The translations under genes were made by a program, and so were the position numbers. From Bacillus_BD sp963787345 (GTDB taxonomy: Bacteria; Bacillota; Bacilli; Bacillales; Cytobacillaceae), in assembly GCA_963787345.1 (NCBI GenBank), contig CAWBCW010000011.1, positions 310,001 through 374,000 on the forward strand: DNA of 64,000 nucleotides. Direction: 5' to 3'. How positions within the stretch are numbered: the stretch's first letter is position 1; each line of letters starts with the position of its first letter. Shown piece after piece: positions 44,309 through 53,092 of the stretch. The notes below the pieces were generated by a model. The model worked only from the letters and a program-made list of their open reading frames with translations. It had not been told where the DNA came from and searched no databases.

Positions 44309-47020
44309 CTATTCATTTGGTTCTTCCTCTGTCTGTGGCAGAGATTGCTGCTGTAGTTCTGGTTCATCAGGGGTTTGTTGAATCACATCCCCTTGTTGCG
44401 GCTGTTCTTGCTGACTTTCATCCTCATCCTGATTAGCATCTGGAATTTTATTAGGAGGATTGTTGCCGTTATTTTGATTCCCATTATTTTGACCATTGTT
44501 GCCATTGTTAGGATTGCTTCCGTTGTTACCGTTATTGCCATTGTTAGGATTGCTTCCGTTGTTGCCGTTATTGCCATTGTTAGGATTGTCCCCGTTATTC
44601 CCGTCTTGAAGCTCATCTAGCTCATCGACTATGTCCTCAACTGCATCTTCATCTCCATCTCCATTTCCAGGGACTTTGACTGTAGCTGTTGAAGTGTTAC
44701 TTTTTCTACCGTCCTTAGTAACAGACAATTTAAATTTATAAGTGGCACCAGGCTGCGGGCTTGCCATTCGATAGCCATTTTCCGAAGGAGAAGGTAAAGC
44801 TTGGTCAGGGCCGCCATTTATAGACATTGATAAGTGATAAGAATCTGCACTACTTGAACTCCAGGCTAGTCGAATTTCGTTCGCTGCTCCGTCGTACTGG
44901 GCAGAGAATCCGCTTGGAGCCTCGATATTCTTATATTTCTGAGATACTTCACTTGGTGCGTTTCCTTTAACTGCATATTCGTAAGTAACGAGATCGTTAG
45001 GTGTATAGTTACCCGCTAGCTTTCCACTTCCTCTTTCGATCTTTACTCTTTGTACTGAATTCGGCATTGTGAAATCAGCTGTTTCTTTTCCTTTAGAGAC
45101 ATGGATCATTATTTCTTTAAAAATTTTCTTTGCCAATTGTTGATCACGACCTATGAGAGGGTCATGCCGTTTCTCATAACCTGTCCATACTGAAAGAGTA
45201 TAATTAGTGTTATAACCGACAAACCAGATATCTGGTACGCCGCCACTTGGAATTTTATGCTTTCGTTTTTCATCGCTGGAGTAGTTAGTTGTTCCAGTTT
45301 TACCAGCAATATGGAGACCAGGTACATGAGCGGTACGTCCCGTTCCGTATGGTGCTGAAACAGCACTTTTTAGCATATCTGAAATCATAAACGCAGTATA
45401 GTCACTCATAGCTGCTTCTGTTTCAGGTTTCATATTGATTTTTGTACCATCTCTAAATACCACTTCTTTAACCGTATGTGGTTTTGTATAAAATCCATTA
45501 TTTCCAAATGCACTGAATGCTCCGGCCATTTGCAGAGAGGAGACATCCTTATCAAGGCCTCCAAGAGCACTTGATTCATAAACCGTATCTTGATTAAGTC
45601 CGAGACCATTTGCAAATTCTTTTGCTCTTTCGGTACCTGCCTCTTTTAAAGCTTTAACAGCAGGGATGTTACGGGATCTTGCCAGCGCCTCACGAATCGA
45701 CATGGCGCCCATATGTTTCCTATCCCAGTTATTAACTGTTTGTCCAGTTGAATATTTATAAGGCTCATCCACTATATTCTGATAAGTTCCCCATTTTAAA
45801 TATTCAATGGCTGGACCGTAATCTAGTACAGGTTTGATCGTAGAACCTGGTTGACGAGGGAAATCTGCATAGTTTAAACCAAAATCAAGTTCTTTATCTC
45901 TACTGCCGCCAATCGCTTTAATTTCTCCTGTTTTTGTATCCAACAGACTGATACCTGCCTGGAATTTTTCATCAGGGAATTGGATGACCTCGTTTGTATA
46001 CATGATTTTATCAACGTATTCTTGAGCATTTAGATCAAGGGTTGTATAAATTTTCAACCCATCTGTATACACATTAATGTCAGGATATTTTGCTTCAATT
46101 TCTTTAATTACAAGTCCGATAAACGGATCGTATGGAATGTCACTTGGTTGCTGACGATCTTCCTCTTTAAGGATTAAATCAGAGATATGAATCGCTTGCG
46201 CTTCTTTCATTTCGGCTTCAGTAATAAAGCCGTGTTTAAACATTAATGATAAAACGATATTTTTTCTTTTATCCGCATTTTCAGGGTGGTTAAACGGATT
46301 ATAATTATTAGGACTTTGAGGCATTCCTGCAAGTAAAGCTGCTTCAGATAAGCTTAAGTCCTTCAATTCTTTGCCAAAATAAATCTTTGATGCAGTCGCA
46401 ATTCCAGTTGCTCTCTGAGACATAAACACTTTATTTACATATAACTCAAAGATTTCTTCCTTTGTATAACTTCGTTCTAATTGGATCGCAAGCCATGCTT
46501 CTTGGGCTTTACGAGACAGTGTCTTTTCAAAGGTTAAAAAATGCATTTTAGCAACTTGTTGAGTGATCGTACTGCCGCCTTCAGCTCCAAACCCATCGGT
46601 TACATTGGCGATTACTGCACCGCCTAAACGTATCGGGTCAAGCCCATGGTGCTTGTAAAATCGGGAGTCTTCAGTTGCGATCACAGCTTCTCTTACACGT
46701 TTTGGAATATCTTCATAATCAATATAATCCAGCTTCTGTGTTCCTATTTCTGTAACAAATGTACCATCCATGCTATAAATTTCAGATGGAATTGATGCTT
46801 TTAATGTGGCGGCATCTAACTTTGGTGTATCTTTTACCATGTAAGCAAAGGTTGCTGCACCACCAATAATCGCAATGATACCAAGTGCTATGATAACAAG
46901 TAAAAACGTTTTTAAGAAGGAGCCTTTCTTTTTCTTACTTCCCTTACTTCCCTTACCTTTTTGTTTGGCGGCTTCTTGCTGTTTTCGACGTTCCTCCCTT
47001 GATGAATAGTTATCTGTCAT
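44309..47020 (-). CDS. ponA: Class A penicillin-binding protein 1 (PonA)
   Basis: Bifunctional peptidoglycan glycosyltransferase/transpeptidase, 903 residues. A basic cytoplasmic N-terminus is followed by a membrane helix (about 34-59). The GT51 domain has EDSRFYKHHG and GGSTITQQVAK. The transpeptidase has SxxK in GSTIKP and KTGTT, and a fibronectin-like domain lies around 720-795. A low-complexity tail rich in Asn, Gly and Gln carries 12-residue repeats. Cotranscribed behind recU (80-base gap). The stop lies five bases from the intron's 3' end. Confidence 0.96.
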   Translation of the reverse strand: MTDNYSSREERRKQQEAAKQKGKGSKGSKKKKGSFLKTFLLVIIALGIIAIIGGAATFAYMVKDTPKLDAATLKASIPSEIYSMDGTFVTEIGTQKLDYIDYEDIPKRVREAVIATEDSRFYKHHGLDPIRLGGAVIANVTDGFGAEGGSTITQQVAKMHFLTFEKTLSRKAQEAWLAIQLERSYTKEEIFELYVNKVFMSQRATGIATASKIYFGKELKDLSLSEAALLAGMPQSPNNYNPFNHPENADKRKNIVLSLMFKHGFITEAEMKEAQAIHISDLILKEEDRQQPSDIPYDPFIGLVIKEIEAKYPDINVYTDGLKIYTTLDLNAQEYVDKIMYTNEVIQFPDEKFQAGISLLDTKTGEIKAIGGSRDKELDFGLNYADFPRQPGSTIKPVLDYGPAIEYLKWGTYQNIVDEPYKYSTGQTVNNWDRKHMGAMSIREALARSRNIPAVKALKEAGTERAKEFANGLGLNQDTVYESSALGGLDKDVSSLQMAGAFSAFGNNGFYTKPHTVKEVVFRDGTKINMKPETEAAMSDYTAFMISDMLKSAVSAPYGTGRTAHVPGLHIAGKTGTTNYSSDEKRKHKIPSGGVPDIWFVGYNTNYTLSVWTGYEKRHDPLIGRDQQLAKKIFKEIMIHVSKGKETADFTMPNSVQRVKIERGSGKLAGNYTPNDLVTYEYAVKGNAPSEVSQKYKNIEAPSGFSAQYDGAANEIRLAWSSSSADSYHLSMSINGGPDQALPSPSENGYRMASPQPGATYKFKLSVTKDGRKSNTSTATVKVPGNGDGDEDAVEDIVDELDELQDGNNGDNPNNGNNGNNGSNPNNGNNGNNGSNPNNGNNGQNNGNQNNGNNPPNKIPDANQDEDESQQEQPQQGDVIQQTPDEPELQQQSLPQTEEEPNE
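44499..44606 (-). repeat. Three 36-bp tandem repeats encoding the PonA Asn/Gly tail
   Basis: The unit TTGCCATTGTTAGGATTG recurs at 44499, 44535 and 44571, period 36 bases, encoding NPNNGNNGNNGS-like units. The number of copies is likely to vary between strains by slippage. Coding repeat, not CRISPR. Confidence 0.85.
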
Positions 47021-47100
47021 TGTGATTCCTTCCTTTCTTCATATAACAAAGGTGGATAGATTTTTAACTGCATTAAGATATTATCTATTCTACCATTATA

Positions 47101-47709
47101 TTAAAAATGGTAAAGTTGGTCGATAATTTTGATATAATCGAGTCTTGGGTGAAATCCAAGAGGTATGTAGAGGCCGCTTTGTTTGATTTCATCTAATGTA
47201 ATCGATTTTCTGCCACCGTTTTTCATTCGTTCCCAATAGGAAAGAAGATGCTTTGCTTCAAAAAAATAGACTTCTTGCAATGAAGAAAAGCGTAGAATGA
47301 CAAAACAAATTCCAGCATGCTCTAATACCTTTTTCATATGTTGAATTTGATGTTCATGGAAATTCTTAAGTGGAAAAGATGTTGTCAGCTTGGTTTCCTT
47401 TGCTTCGAAATCAATGTATTTTCCCTTATAGACACCATTATAATCAGTCGTAGATGCTTGTTGAAAATAGGCCTCTTTTATAACGGCTGCACTTCTTTTT
47501 GGATAATTCACATTTACTATTTGGATCGGTGTAGGCTTTTTATGAATGACAGCTATTCCTCTATTCAAATAGTATTGATTGGTTTCGTTAAGGTCCTCTT
47601 CTAGAGTCATCCCTCGTTTCCCATAGGACTCCTTTAGTTCCTTCGGTTTAACCGGTTTAAGTTGATGGTTTGAAAAATAGCGTTTTCCATTCGGATAATT
47701 AAAATGCAA
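47101..47709 (-). CDS. recU: Holliday junction resolvase RecU
   Basis: Resolves Holliday junctions in recombination, with RuvAB. Family sequence NRGIAVIHKKPTPIQIVNV, then the nuclease core TTDYNGVYKGKYIDFEAKET (acidic metal ligands) and FPLKNFHEHQIQHM. Length is 202 residues. The minus-strand TTG at 47709 follows GAGGTGAAAAGAG. Upstream of ponA on the same strand, the conserved recU-ponA pair. Confidence 0.95.
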   Translation of the reverse strand: MHFNYPNGKRYFSNHQLKPVKPKELKESYGKRGMTLEEDLNETNQYYLNRGIAVIHKKPTPIQIVNVNYPKRSAAVIKEAYFQQASTTDYNGVYKGKYIDFEAKETKLTTSFPLKNFHEHQIQHMKKVLEHAGICFVILRFSSLQEVYFFEAKHLLSYWERMKNGGRKSITLDEIKQSGLYIPLGFHPRLDYIKIIDQLYHF

Positions 47710-47935
47710 CTCTTTTCACCTCACATGTTATTACTAATAATACCAAATTATAGCGAAAACATGTTGAATAAAAAGACCCAGTTAACAACGAATATTAAAA
47801 AAGAAGAAAACATTAGTGTTTTATCTTTTTTAAGTTACATTATATATAGGTTTCGTACAAGTTTAAGATATGATTATAAATGCTGTTTTATGAAAAGTTA
47901 GAATACTTACTTTTAGGGAAACTGATTTTTAGAAT

Positions 47936-47973
47936 AAAAAAACTGAGTGAGGCAAATGGGCTCACTCAGTTCA
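47936..47973 (-). terminator. Intrinsic terminator after sspM
   Basis: On the minus strand AACTGAGTGAG pairs with CTCACTCAGTT, then seven T. The rest of the 47710-47976 gap is AT-rich and shows no gene, though B. subtilis has yppC near here. Confidence 0.85.
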
Positions 47974-47976
47974 ATA

Positions 47977-48078
47977 TTAGGTAGAGGGACGGTTGGGGCC
48001 TTCTAATTTTTTATTGCCATAACCAGGCTTTGTTTCTTCCTGTTTTTTAGTCTGAACCTTACTTTGTTTTTGTTTCAT
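47977..48078 (-). CDS. sspM: Small acid-soluble spore protein M
   Basis: A 33-residue basic peptide, MKQKQSKVQTKKQ at the start and KKLEGPNRPST at the C-terminus. The latter matches B. subtilis SspM, which ends KKLGGPNRPST. A minor spore core protein made in the forespore. GGAGGTGAAACG precedes the ATG. I could not assign a SigG promoter with confidence. Confidence 0.85.
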   Translation of the reverse strand: MKQKQSKVQTKKQEETKPGYGNKKLEGPNRPST

Positions 48079-48263
48079 CGTTTCACCTCCAATTGTATTT
48101 TGTTCATGTAAAGTGGAGTTTATCCAATCTTTGTCGAATCGGAAAATGTTTGGATGAATTTTTCTTCTTTCTTTGGCGAATTCCTTCTAGTTTTGTCAAG
48201 GAGGAAGGAGGTTTATAAAAAAGAAAGAATTGTTTAGTAAGATAACAAAGGAGGTATAAAACG

Positions 48264-48512
48264 ATGGAAACAACTGTTCTTAGAAGAGAGGATATGCTAA
48301 AAATGTTAATGAAAATGGAATCGCAGCTTGAACAATTAGATCATTCAATCGTATCCAATATATCTCAACAAAATCAGCGATGGGAGAGAGAGCAAGAAGC
48401 GCGTTTAGATTCTTGCATGAGACAAATGGAAAACATAGAAAGAAAAATAACCTCCAATCAAGTACGTAATGAAATAAATACCGCATCATTTCGATTGAAA
48501 CTAAGTTGTTAG
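48264..48512 (+). CDS. Small coiled-coil protein in the yppD position
   Basis: An 82-residue, mostly helical protein with heptad-like pattern (MLKMLMKMESQLEQLDHSIV, then REQEARLDSCMRQMENIERK). AAAGGAGGTATAAAACG before the ATG is a strong ribosome site. It lies next to sspM where B. subtilis has yppD. I did not recognise the sequence itself, so the name is positional. No motif; function unknown. Confidence 0.65.
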   Translation: METTVLRREDMLKMLMKMESQLEQLDHSIVSNISQQNQRWEREQEARLDSCMRQMENIERKITSNQVRNEINTASFRLKLSC

Positions 48513-48547
48513 TATATTAAATTTATGAATAATGGTAAAATGGATAG

Positions 48548-48895
48548 ATGGAAAATGAAAAATTAATCACATTAACAAAACAATTAATGGTTTTAACGAA
48601 CCAAATGGTGGCGCAATTTGAGCAGACGAAAGAAACGGGAAGTCCAGGGGATTTTTATCAAGAGGTTATGCCTTTTTCCAACAAAGTACAAAACATATTG
48701 AATGAATGGTGGAGTGAGGTTTCTCCATGGTTAAAAGAAAATAAAAGTATTCATTCCAGTCAAGTGCTAAATACGAAGGAACAACTTGAAAAAGTAGCGA
48801 TACAAGCATATTATCCGCAAACAAGCAGAAAGCATTTTATGAATATGATAAAAGCGATTGTATTTGTCTTAAATTTGATCATACAAGAAAAATGA
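48548..48895 (+). CDS. yppE: DUF1798 family protein YppE
   Basis: A 115-residue all-helical protein beginning MENEKLITLTKQLMVLTNQM, with WWSEVSPWLKENK and YYPQTSRKHFMNMIKA. It matches YppE/DUF1798 in size and position. The ribosome site is weak. Thirty-five bases after the preceding small gene, so probably cotranscribed, and closed by a strong terminator. Function unknown. Confidence 0.8.
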   Translation: MENEKLITLTKQLMVLTNQMVAQFEQTKETGSPGDFYQEVMPFSNKVQNILNEWWSEVSPWLKENKSIHSSQVLNTKEQLEKVAIQAYYPQTSRKHFMNMIKAIVFVLNLIIQEK

Positions 48896-48906
48896 CTTGA
48901 TCATAT

Positions 48907-48966
48907 AGGGTTTGACTCATAAAGTATCGTTATCCACCGATACTTTATGAGTCAAACCCTTTTTAT
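48907..48966 (+). terminator. Perfect 23-bp hairpin terminator after yppE
   Basis: AGGGTTTGACTCATAAAGTA and three more bases (48907-48929) pair without mismatch with 48938-48960, followed by TTTTT. Unusually long and perfect for an intrinsic terminator. Confidence 0.85.
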
Positions 48967-48998
48967 GTTGAGTAAAGCTTTAAGTAAAAGAAATCTGT

Positions 48999-49205
48999 TT
49001 AATAGGCAGAAAAATGATCGAAAAATAAGCTTTCTGGAATTTGAGCTCCTAAATTTTCTAGTTCACGAACAAGGTCTCGATATTCATGGATCGATATTTC
49101 ATTATGAATATAGGACTTTTTTGCAAAATCTAATAGTTCATTAGCATCCTCAGTTCCATATTCGCGAATGTGAAGAAACTTTAATTTTATTTCGTGAACA
49201 GTCAT
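48999..49205 (-). CDS. yppF: YppF family protein
   Basis: A 68-residue soluble protein, MTVHEIKLKFLHIREYGTED, then ANELLDFAKKSYIHNEISI and EYRDLVRELENLGAQIP. This matches the small YppF family. The minus-strand ATG at 49205 follows GAGGGAGGAATTAT; longer frames upstream lack a ribosome site. It faces the yppE terminator. Function unknown. Confidence 0.8.
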   Translation of the reverse strand: MTVHEIKLKFLHIREYGTEDANELLDFAKKSYIHNEISIHEYRDLVRELENLGAQIPESLFFDHFSAY

Positions 49206-49373
49206 TTTTATAATTCCTCCCTCAATCATTTTCCTTATTTTAACATAGGGTGATTGGTATATTTTGTTTTTAAAAAATTTAGATTTCCGACAGGAATCTC
49301 CATTAGTTGACATGGCACCATCTAGGCGCAACTACATATTGTATAATAACGAATAGATGAGGAGGAAATCGCC

Positions 49374-49910
49374 GTGTATACTCCTATAGCAGGAAATCAA
49401 TCGTACTTTCACAGACCTCCAATGCATAGTCAATGGAATTTACCCTTTCAACCATATCAAAACCAACCCATTCATTCGGGGTATTCCCGAGTAAATGCTT
49501 TTCAGCAAGGGCATTGGGATCCTTATATCAATCCGTATCAGGTAGGGAATCTAAACCCTTATGCTCATTCATATTATATGCCGCCGTCGCAAGGATACCC
49601 GGAACAGCAAGGCCAGCAACCATCTTATTCGGATCTTGTTTTTCAAAATCCATTATTATCACAGGAGGAAAAACAAGTACCCTATAACAATACGCCTTAT
49701 CAAAACCATGAGCCATATTTTCATCCTTATCCAAAAGCTTCATCTCTAGCAAAACCACCCTCTGGTGTTCAGAGTGTGTTGAATTCATTCAAATCACAAG
49801 ATGGAACGCTTGATATTAATAAAATGGTTGATACGGCAGGGCAAATGATGAATGCAGTCAGTCAAGTGTCATCAGTAGTTAAAGGAATAGGTGGAATTTT
49901 TAAAGTTTAA
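49374..49910 (+). CDS. yppG: YppG family protein (Pro/Gln/Tyr-rich, coat-like)
   Basis: A 178-residue protein. The N-terminal 110 residues are rich in Pro, Gln, Tyr, His and Asn (HRPPMHSQWNLPFQPYQNQP). The C-terminus has a conserved helical end, SVLNSFKSQDGTLDINKMVD and a glycine-ending KGIGGIFKV. The GTG at 49374 follows GAGGAGGAAATC. Composition resembles spore coat proteins, and the YppG family is confined to Bacillaceae. Coat location is inferred. Confidence 0.8.
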   Translation: MYTPIAGNQSYFHRPPMHSQWNLPFQPYQNQPIHSGYSRVNAFQQGHWDPYINPYQVGNLNPYAHSYYMPPSQGYPEQQGQQPSYSDLVFQNPLLSQEEKQVPYNNTPYQNHEPYFHPYPKASSLAKPPSGVQSVLNSFKSQDGTLDINKMVDTAGQMMNAVSQVSSVVKGIGGIFKV

Positions 49911-49918
49911 TTGAAAGA

Positions 49919-49960
49919 AAAGAGGATGAATCGAAAGCCAATGATTCATCCTCTTTGTTT
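49919..49960. terminator. Bidirectional terminator between yppG and the Crp/Fnr gene
   Basis: AAAGAGGATGAATC pairs with GATTCATCCTCTTT around a ten-base loop, between converging genes. Confidence 0.85.
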
Positions 49961-50654
49961 ATGCAAAAACTTCTTCGTCTAATTGATCGGGGTCGAAAAT
50001 TAAATCATTATTACCGTCAGTCTCGATTAGTTGATCTTTTTTCAGTCTAGTAAGGGTTCTGCTTACCGTTTCTCTTGTTGTTCCAATCATATTGGCAAGG
50101 TCACGATTCGTGAATTCGCCCTTTAAATGAATTCGTCCATCATCGAGCTTAATTCCATGTTCATTCCCAAGTCTAATGAGTAATTTAATAATTTGTTGAT
50201 ACGTATTATTTAGAATTTGTGATTCTAGCCGCTCTTGTAAATCGACGATTTTTTCTCCTAATACTTTAAAGACTTTAATACAAAGTTCAGGGTTTTCGAT
50301 TAATACCTTCTCAAATTGTGAGATTGGCACAACAACCAAAATAGCATTCTCAAGAACCTCTGAAAAGGCAGGGTAATTTCCTTTACGAAAGAAACCCACA
50401 TGAGGAAACATGTCGCCTTTTTTTAAAATCGAGACAATTTGCTCTTTTCCGTTCAAGTCGGTTCGATAGATTTTAATTTTTCCTTCGTAAATAAAGTAGA
50501 CATTTTCAAGTGGTTCATCTTGTAAAAAAACATGGCTCCCTTTATTCCATTCTCGAGAAATCGATATATCTACAATTTTATAAATTTCAGATTCACTAAG
50601 ACTCCGGAATAATGAAAACTCCGATAAGACGTCTTTAATTTGTTCTTTATTCAT
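49959..50654 (-). CDS. Crp/Fnr family transcriptional regulator
   Basis: A 231-residue regulator. The N-terminal cyclic-nucleotide-type beta-roll (FLQDEPLENVYFIYEGKIKI, then GDMFPHVGFFRKGNYP) is followed by a long dimer helix and a C-terminal winged helix with TNRDLANMIGTTRETVSRTL as the recognition region. It has a single cysteine (ELCIKV), so it cannot ligate an Fe-S cluster as Fnr does. Effector unknown. The minus-strand ATG follows TTTGAGGTGACTTT. A near-consensus Fnr/Crp palindrome sits at 60315. Confidence 0.85.
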   Translation of the reverse strand: MNKEQIKDVLSEFSLFRSLSESEIYKIVDISISREWNKGSHVFLQDEPLENVYFIYEGKIKIYRTDLNGKEQIVSILKKGDMFPHVGFFRKGNYPAFSEVLENAILVVVPISQFEKVLIENPELCIKVFKVLGEKIVDLQERLESQILNNTYQQIIKLLIRLGNEHGIKLDDGRIHLKGEFTNRDLANMIGTTRETVSRTLTRLKKDQLIETDGNNDLIFDPDQLDEEVFA

Positions 50655-50731
50655 AAAGTCACCTCAAATTTTTCTTCCAATTCTATTTTAACAAAAAAAG
50701 ATGAAAAGGTCTTTGGATTCATAGAAAAGAC

Positions 50732-50760
50732 TTTATTAACGAACGTTTATTCGCTACAAT
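50732..50760 (+). promoter_or_regulatory. mrfAB promoter with a LexA-like palindrome
   Basis: TACAAT at 50755-50760 is the -10, and TTTATT at 50732-50737 a weak -35 at 17 bases. Inside the spacer lies CGAACGTTTATTCG (50740-50753), one base away from the palindrome CGAAC-N4-GTTCG recognised by LexA in Bacillus. It departs more from the fuller published consensus. Confidence 0.4.
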
Positions 50761-50782
50761 AAGGATATGGGGGTGTAAATGA

Positions 50783-53092
50783 ATGAGTATAAATAAAACA
50801 TTACAAGAAATGATAACTGAATTAAAAAGATCGGATGATTTTAAAGAGAATATTGTTCATTGGCATAAAATCGAAGCCAAAGAAGCAAAAGTTGTTGATT
50901 TTCCTGAACCAATTCATCCTTCATTAATTAAAGCATTGCAGGAACGAGGAATTCATGCATTGTACACCCATCAGAGAGAAGCCTATGATTCAATTATGGA
51001 AGGGAAAAGCATTGTTGCAGTAACACCAACTGCATCTGGAAAGACGTTATGTTATAACCTTCCAGTCATTGAAAGGATCATAAGAAATCCGAATGCAAGG
51101 GCACTGTATATGTTTCCAACAAAAGCACTCGCTCAAGATCAAAAAAGTGAAATCAATGAATTAATCGGTGAAGCCGGTTTAAATATTAACAGTTACACGT
51201 ATGATGGGGATACGCCGGCTAATATCCGGCAAAAGGTGAGGAAAGCTGGGCATATTGTGATTACCAATCCAGATATGCTTCATTCTGGAATTCTTCCACA
51301 CCATACGAAGTGGGTGTCTCTTTTTGAAAACTTAAAATACATCGTTATTGATGAACTTCATATATATCGTGGTGTCTTTGGCAGCCATGTAGCAAACGTA
51401 TTAAGACGATTGCAAAGAATTTGTCGCTTTTATGGAAGTGACCCCGTGTTTATCTGTACATCAGCGACGATTGCCAATCCGTTGGAATTAGCTGAAAAAC
51501 TTACTGAGAAAAAGATGCATTTAATTGATCGAAATGGTGCACCAAGTGGCACAAAACATTTTCTTTTTTACAATCCCCCGATTGTGAATAAACCATTAAA
51601 TATTAGACGAAGTGCGACATTAGAAGTTCGAAAACTAGCAAGCGATTTGTTAAAAAATAAAATCCAAACCATCATTTTTGCTAGAAGCCGAGTTAGAGTT
51701 GAAATTTTACTAACTTATTTAAAAGAGCTCGTTAACTATCAATTAGGTCCAAAAGCGATTCGAGGTTATCGAGGCGGATATTTACCTACCGAGCGACGGG
51801 AGATTGAAAATGGACTCCGTTCAGGAGATATTTATGGAGTCGTAAGTACAAACGCTTTAGAATTAGGGGTTGATATTGGTCAGTTGCAAGTTTGTATTAT
51901 GACTGGATATCCAGGTACGATAGCCAGCGCCTGGCAGCAAGCAGGGAGGGCTGGGAGGCGGCATAGTGAATCACTTGTCATCATGGTAGCAGGTTCAAGT
52001 CCGCTTGATCAATATATCATTAAACACCCAGACTATTTCTTCAATCGGAGTCCGGAGACAGCTAGAATCAATCCTGATAATTTAATCATCCTAATTGATC
52101 ACATGAAATGCGCTGCGTACGAACTTCCTTTTAAAGAAGGGGAGAGATTTGGAAGAGAGGTCGAAACAAATGATCTTCTTGAATATCTCACAGAAGAACG
52201 AGTGCTTTATAAAAATGGTGATAAATGGTACTGGCTGAGGGAATCGTTCCCAGCCCATAATATTTCATTGCGTTCAGCCTCACAAGAAAATGTGGTAATT
52301 ATTGATTATTCCGATGTTGCGAACGTAAGGGTGATTGGAGAAATGGACAGGTTTTCAAGCTTAACTCTGCTACATGAAGAGGCCATTTATCTTCATCAGG
52401 GTATTCAATATCAAGTAGAGAAATTGGATTGGGAAGAAAAGAAAGCCTTTGTTCGGAAAGTGTCAGTTGATTATTATACAGATGCAAATCTAGCTGTAGA
52501 ATTAAAGGTTTTAGAAATTGATAAATGTCAAAAAGATCAGCAAGTTGAAATTGGTTATGGCGATGTTAGTGTGCTTGCAATGGCTACGATTTTTAAAAAG
52601 ATTAAATTTGAAACGCATGAAAATATAGGGTCTGGCCCGATTTCTCTTCCAGAAGAAGAATTGCATACAAGTTCCTCATGGATCTCATTGAATGACAGTG
52701 CAATTGATTTAAGTGATAAAAGACTTCACGAGGGGATTATGGGGGCTTCGCATGCGTTAAAGCATATTGCTCCATTGTTTGTTATGTGTGATGCCGGGGA
52801 TATTCATGTTGTACCTCAAGTAAAGGCTGCCCATAATGAAAAGCCGACGATTTTTTTCTATGATCGTTATCCTGGAGGAATTGGGTTAAGTGAAAAAATC
52901 TATGAGGGCATGAACAAGATTATTGAAGAGGCGAAGAATATGGTTTCAAATTGTCCTTGTGAACAAGGCTGCCCGTCTTGTGTCGGAAGTGCCGCAACCT
53001 CTGAATCGGTAAAAGAGGATACTTTACGGTTATTATCGCTGTTCCGAACAATCTCTATTTCACAGGTGAAAAAGAATGTCTATAAAAAATAA
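50783..53092 (+). CDS. mrfA: DEAD/DEAH helicase MrfA (YprA)
   Basis: A 769-residue superfamily 2 helicase. Walker A region TPTASGKTLCYNLP (about residues 83-96), DELH in VIDELHIYRG, SAT, and C-terminal helicase motif QQAGRAGRR. The DUF1998 region at the end has zinc-type cysteines in CPCEQGCPSC. In B. subtilis MrfA and MrfB form a repair pathway for mitomycin C adducts, independent of UvrABC. The ATG at 50783 follows GGGGGTG. Its end overlaps mrfB by 17 bases. Confidence 0.92.
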   Translation: MSINKTLQEMITELKRSDDFKENIVHWHKIEAKEAKVVDFPEPIHPSLIKALQERGIHALYTHQREAYDSIMEGKSIVAVTPTASGKTLCYNLPVIERIIRNPNARALYMFPTKALAQDQKSEINELIGEAGLNINSYTYDGDTPANIRQKVRKAGHIVITNPDMLHSGILPHHTKWVSLFENLKYIVIDELHIYRGVFGSHVANVLRRLQRICRFYGSDPVFICTSATIANPLELAEKLTEKKMHLIDRNGAPSGTKHFLFYNPPIVNKPLNIRRSATLEVRKLASDLLKNKIQTIIFARSRVRVEILLTYLKELVNYQLGPKAIRGYRGGYLPTERREIENGLRSGDIYGVVSTNALELGVDIGQLQVCIMTGYPGTIASAWQQAGRAGRRHSESLVIMVAGSSPLDQYIIKHPDYFFNRSPETARINPDNLIILIDHMKCAAYELPFKEGERFGREVETNDLLEYLTEERVLYKNGDKWYWLRESFPAHNISLRSASQENVVIIDYSDVANVRVIGEMDRFSSLTLLHEEAIYLHQGIQYQVEKLDWEEKKAFVRKVSVDYYTDANLAVELKVLEIDKCQKDQQVEIGYGDVSVLAMATIFKKIKFETHENIGSGPISLPEEELHTSSSWISLNDSAIDLSDKRLHEGIMGASHALKHIAPLFVMCDAGDIHVVPQVKAAHNEKPTIFFYDRYPGGIGLSEKIYEGMNKIIEEAKNMVSNCPCEQGCPSCVGSAATSESVKEDTLRLLSLFRTISISQVKKNVYKK

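Noticed and set aside
44499..44606. Regular 36-bp repeats that could suggest a CRISPR array
   Set aside because: The units are contiguous, without spacers, in frame with ponA and encode its Asn/Gly tail; no cas genes are present.
44230..44620. Plus-strand open frames over the intron end and ponA tail
   Set aside because: They are antisense to the low-complexity ponA tail or cross the intron's Domain V; no ribosome site.
47704..47901. 65-codon plus-strand frame upstream of recU
   Set aside because: AT-rich, no ribosome site, overlaps the recU start region on the other strand.
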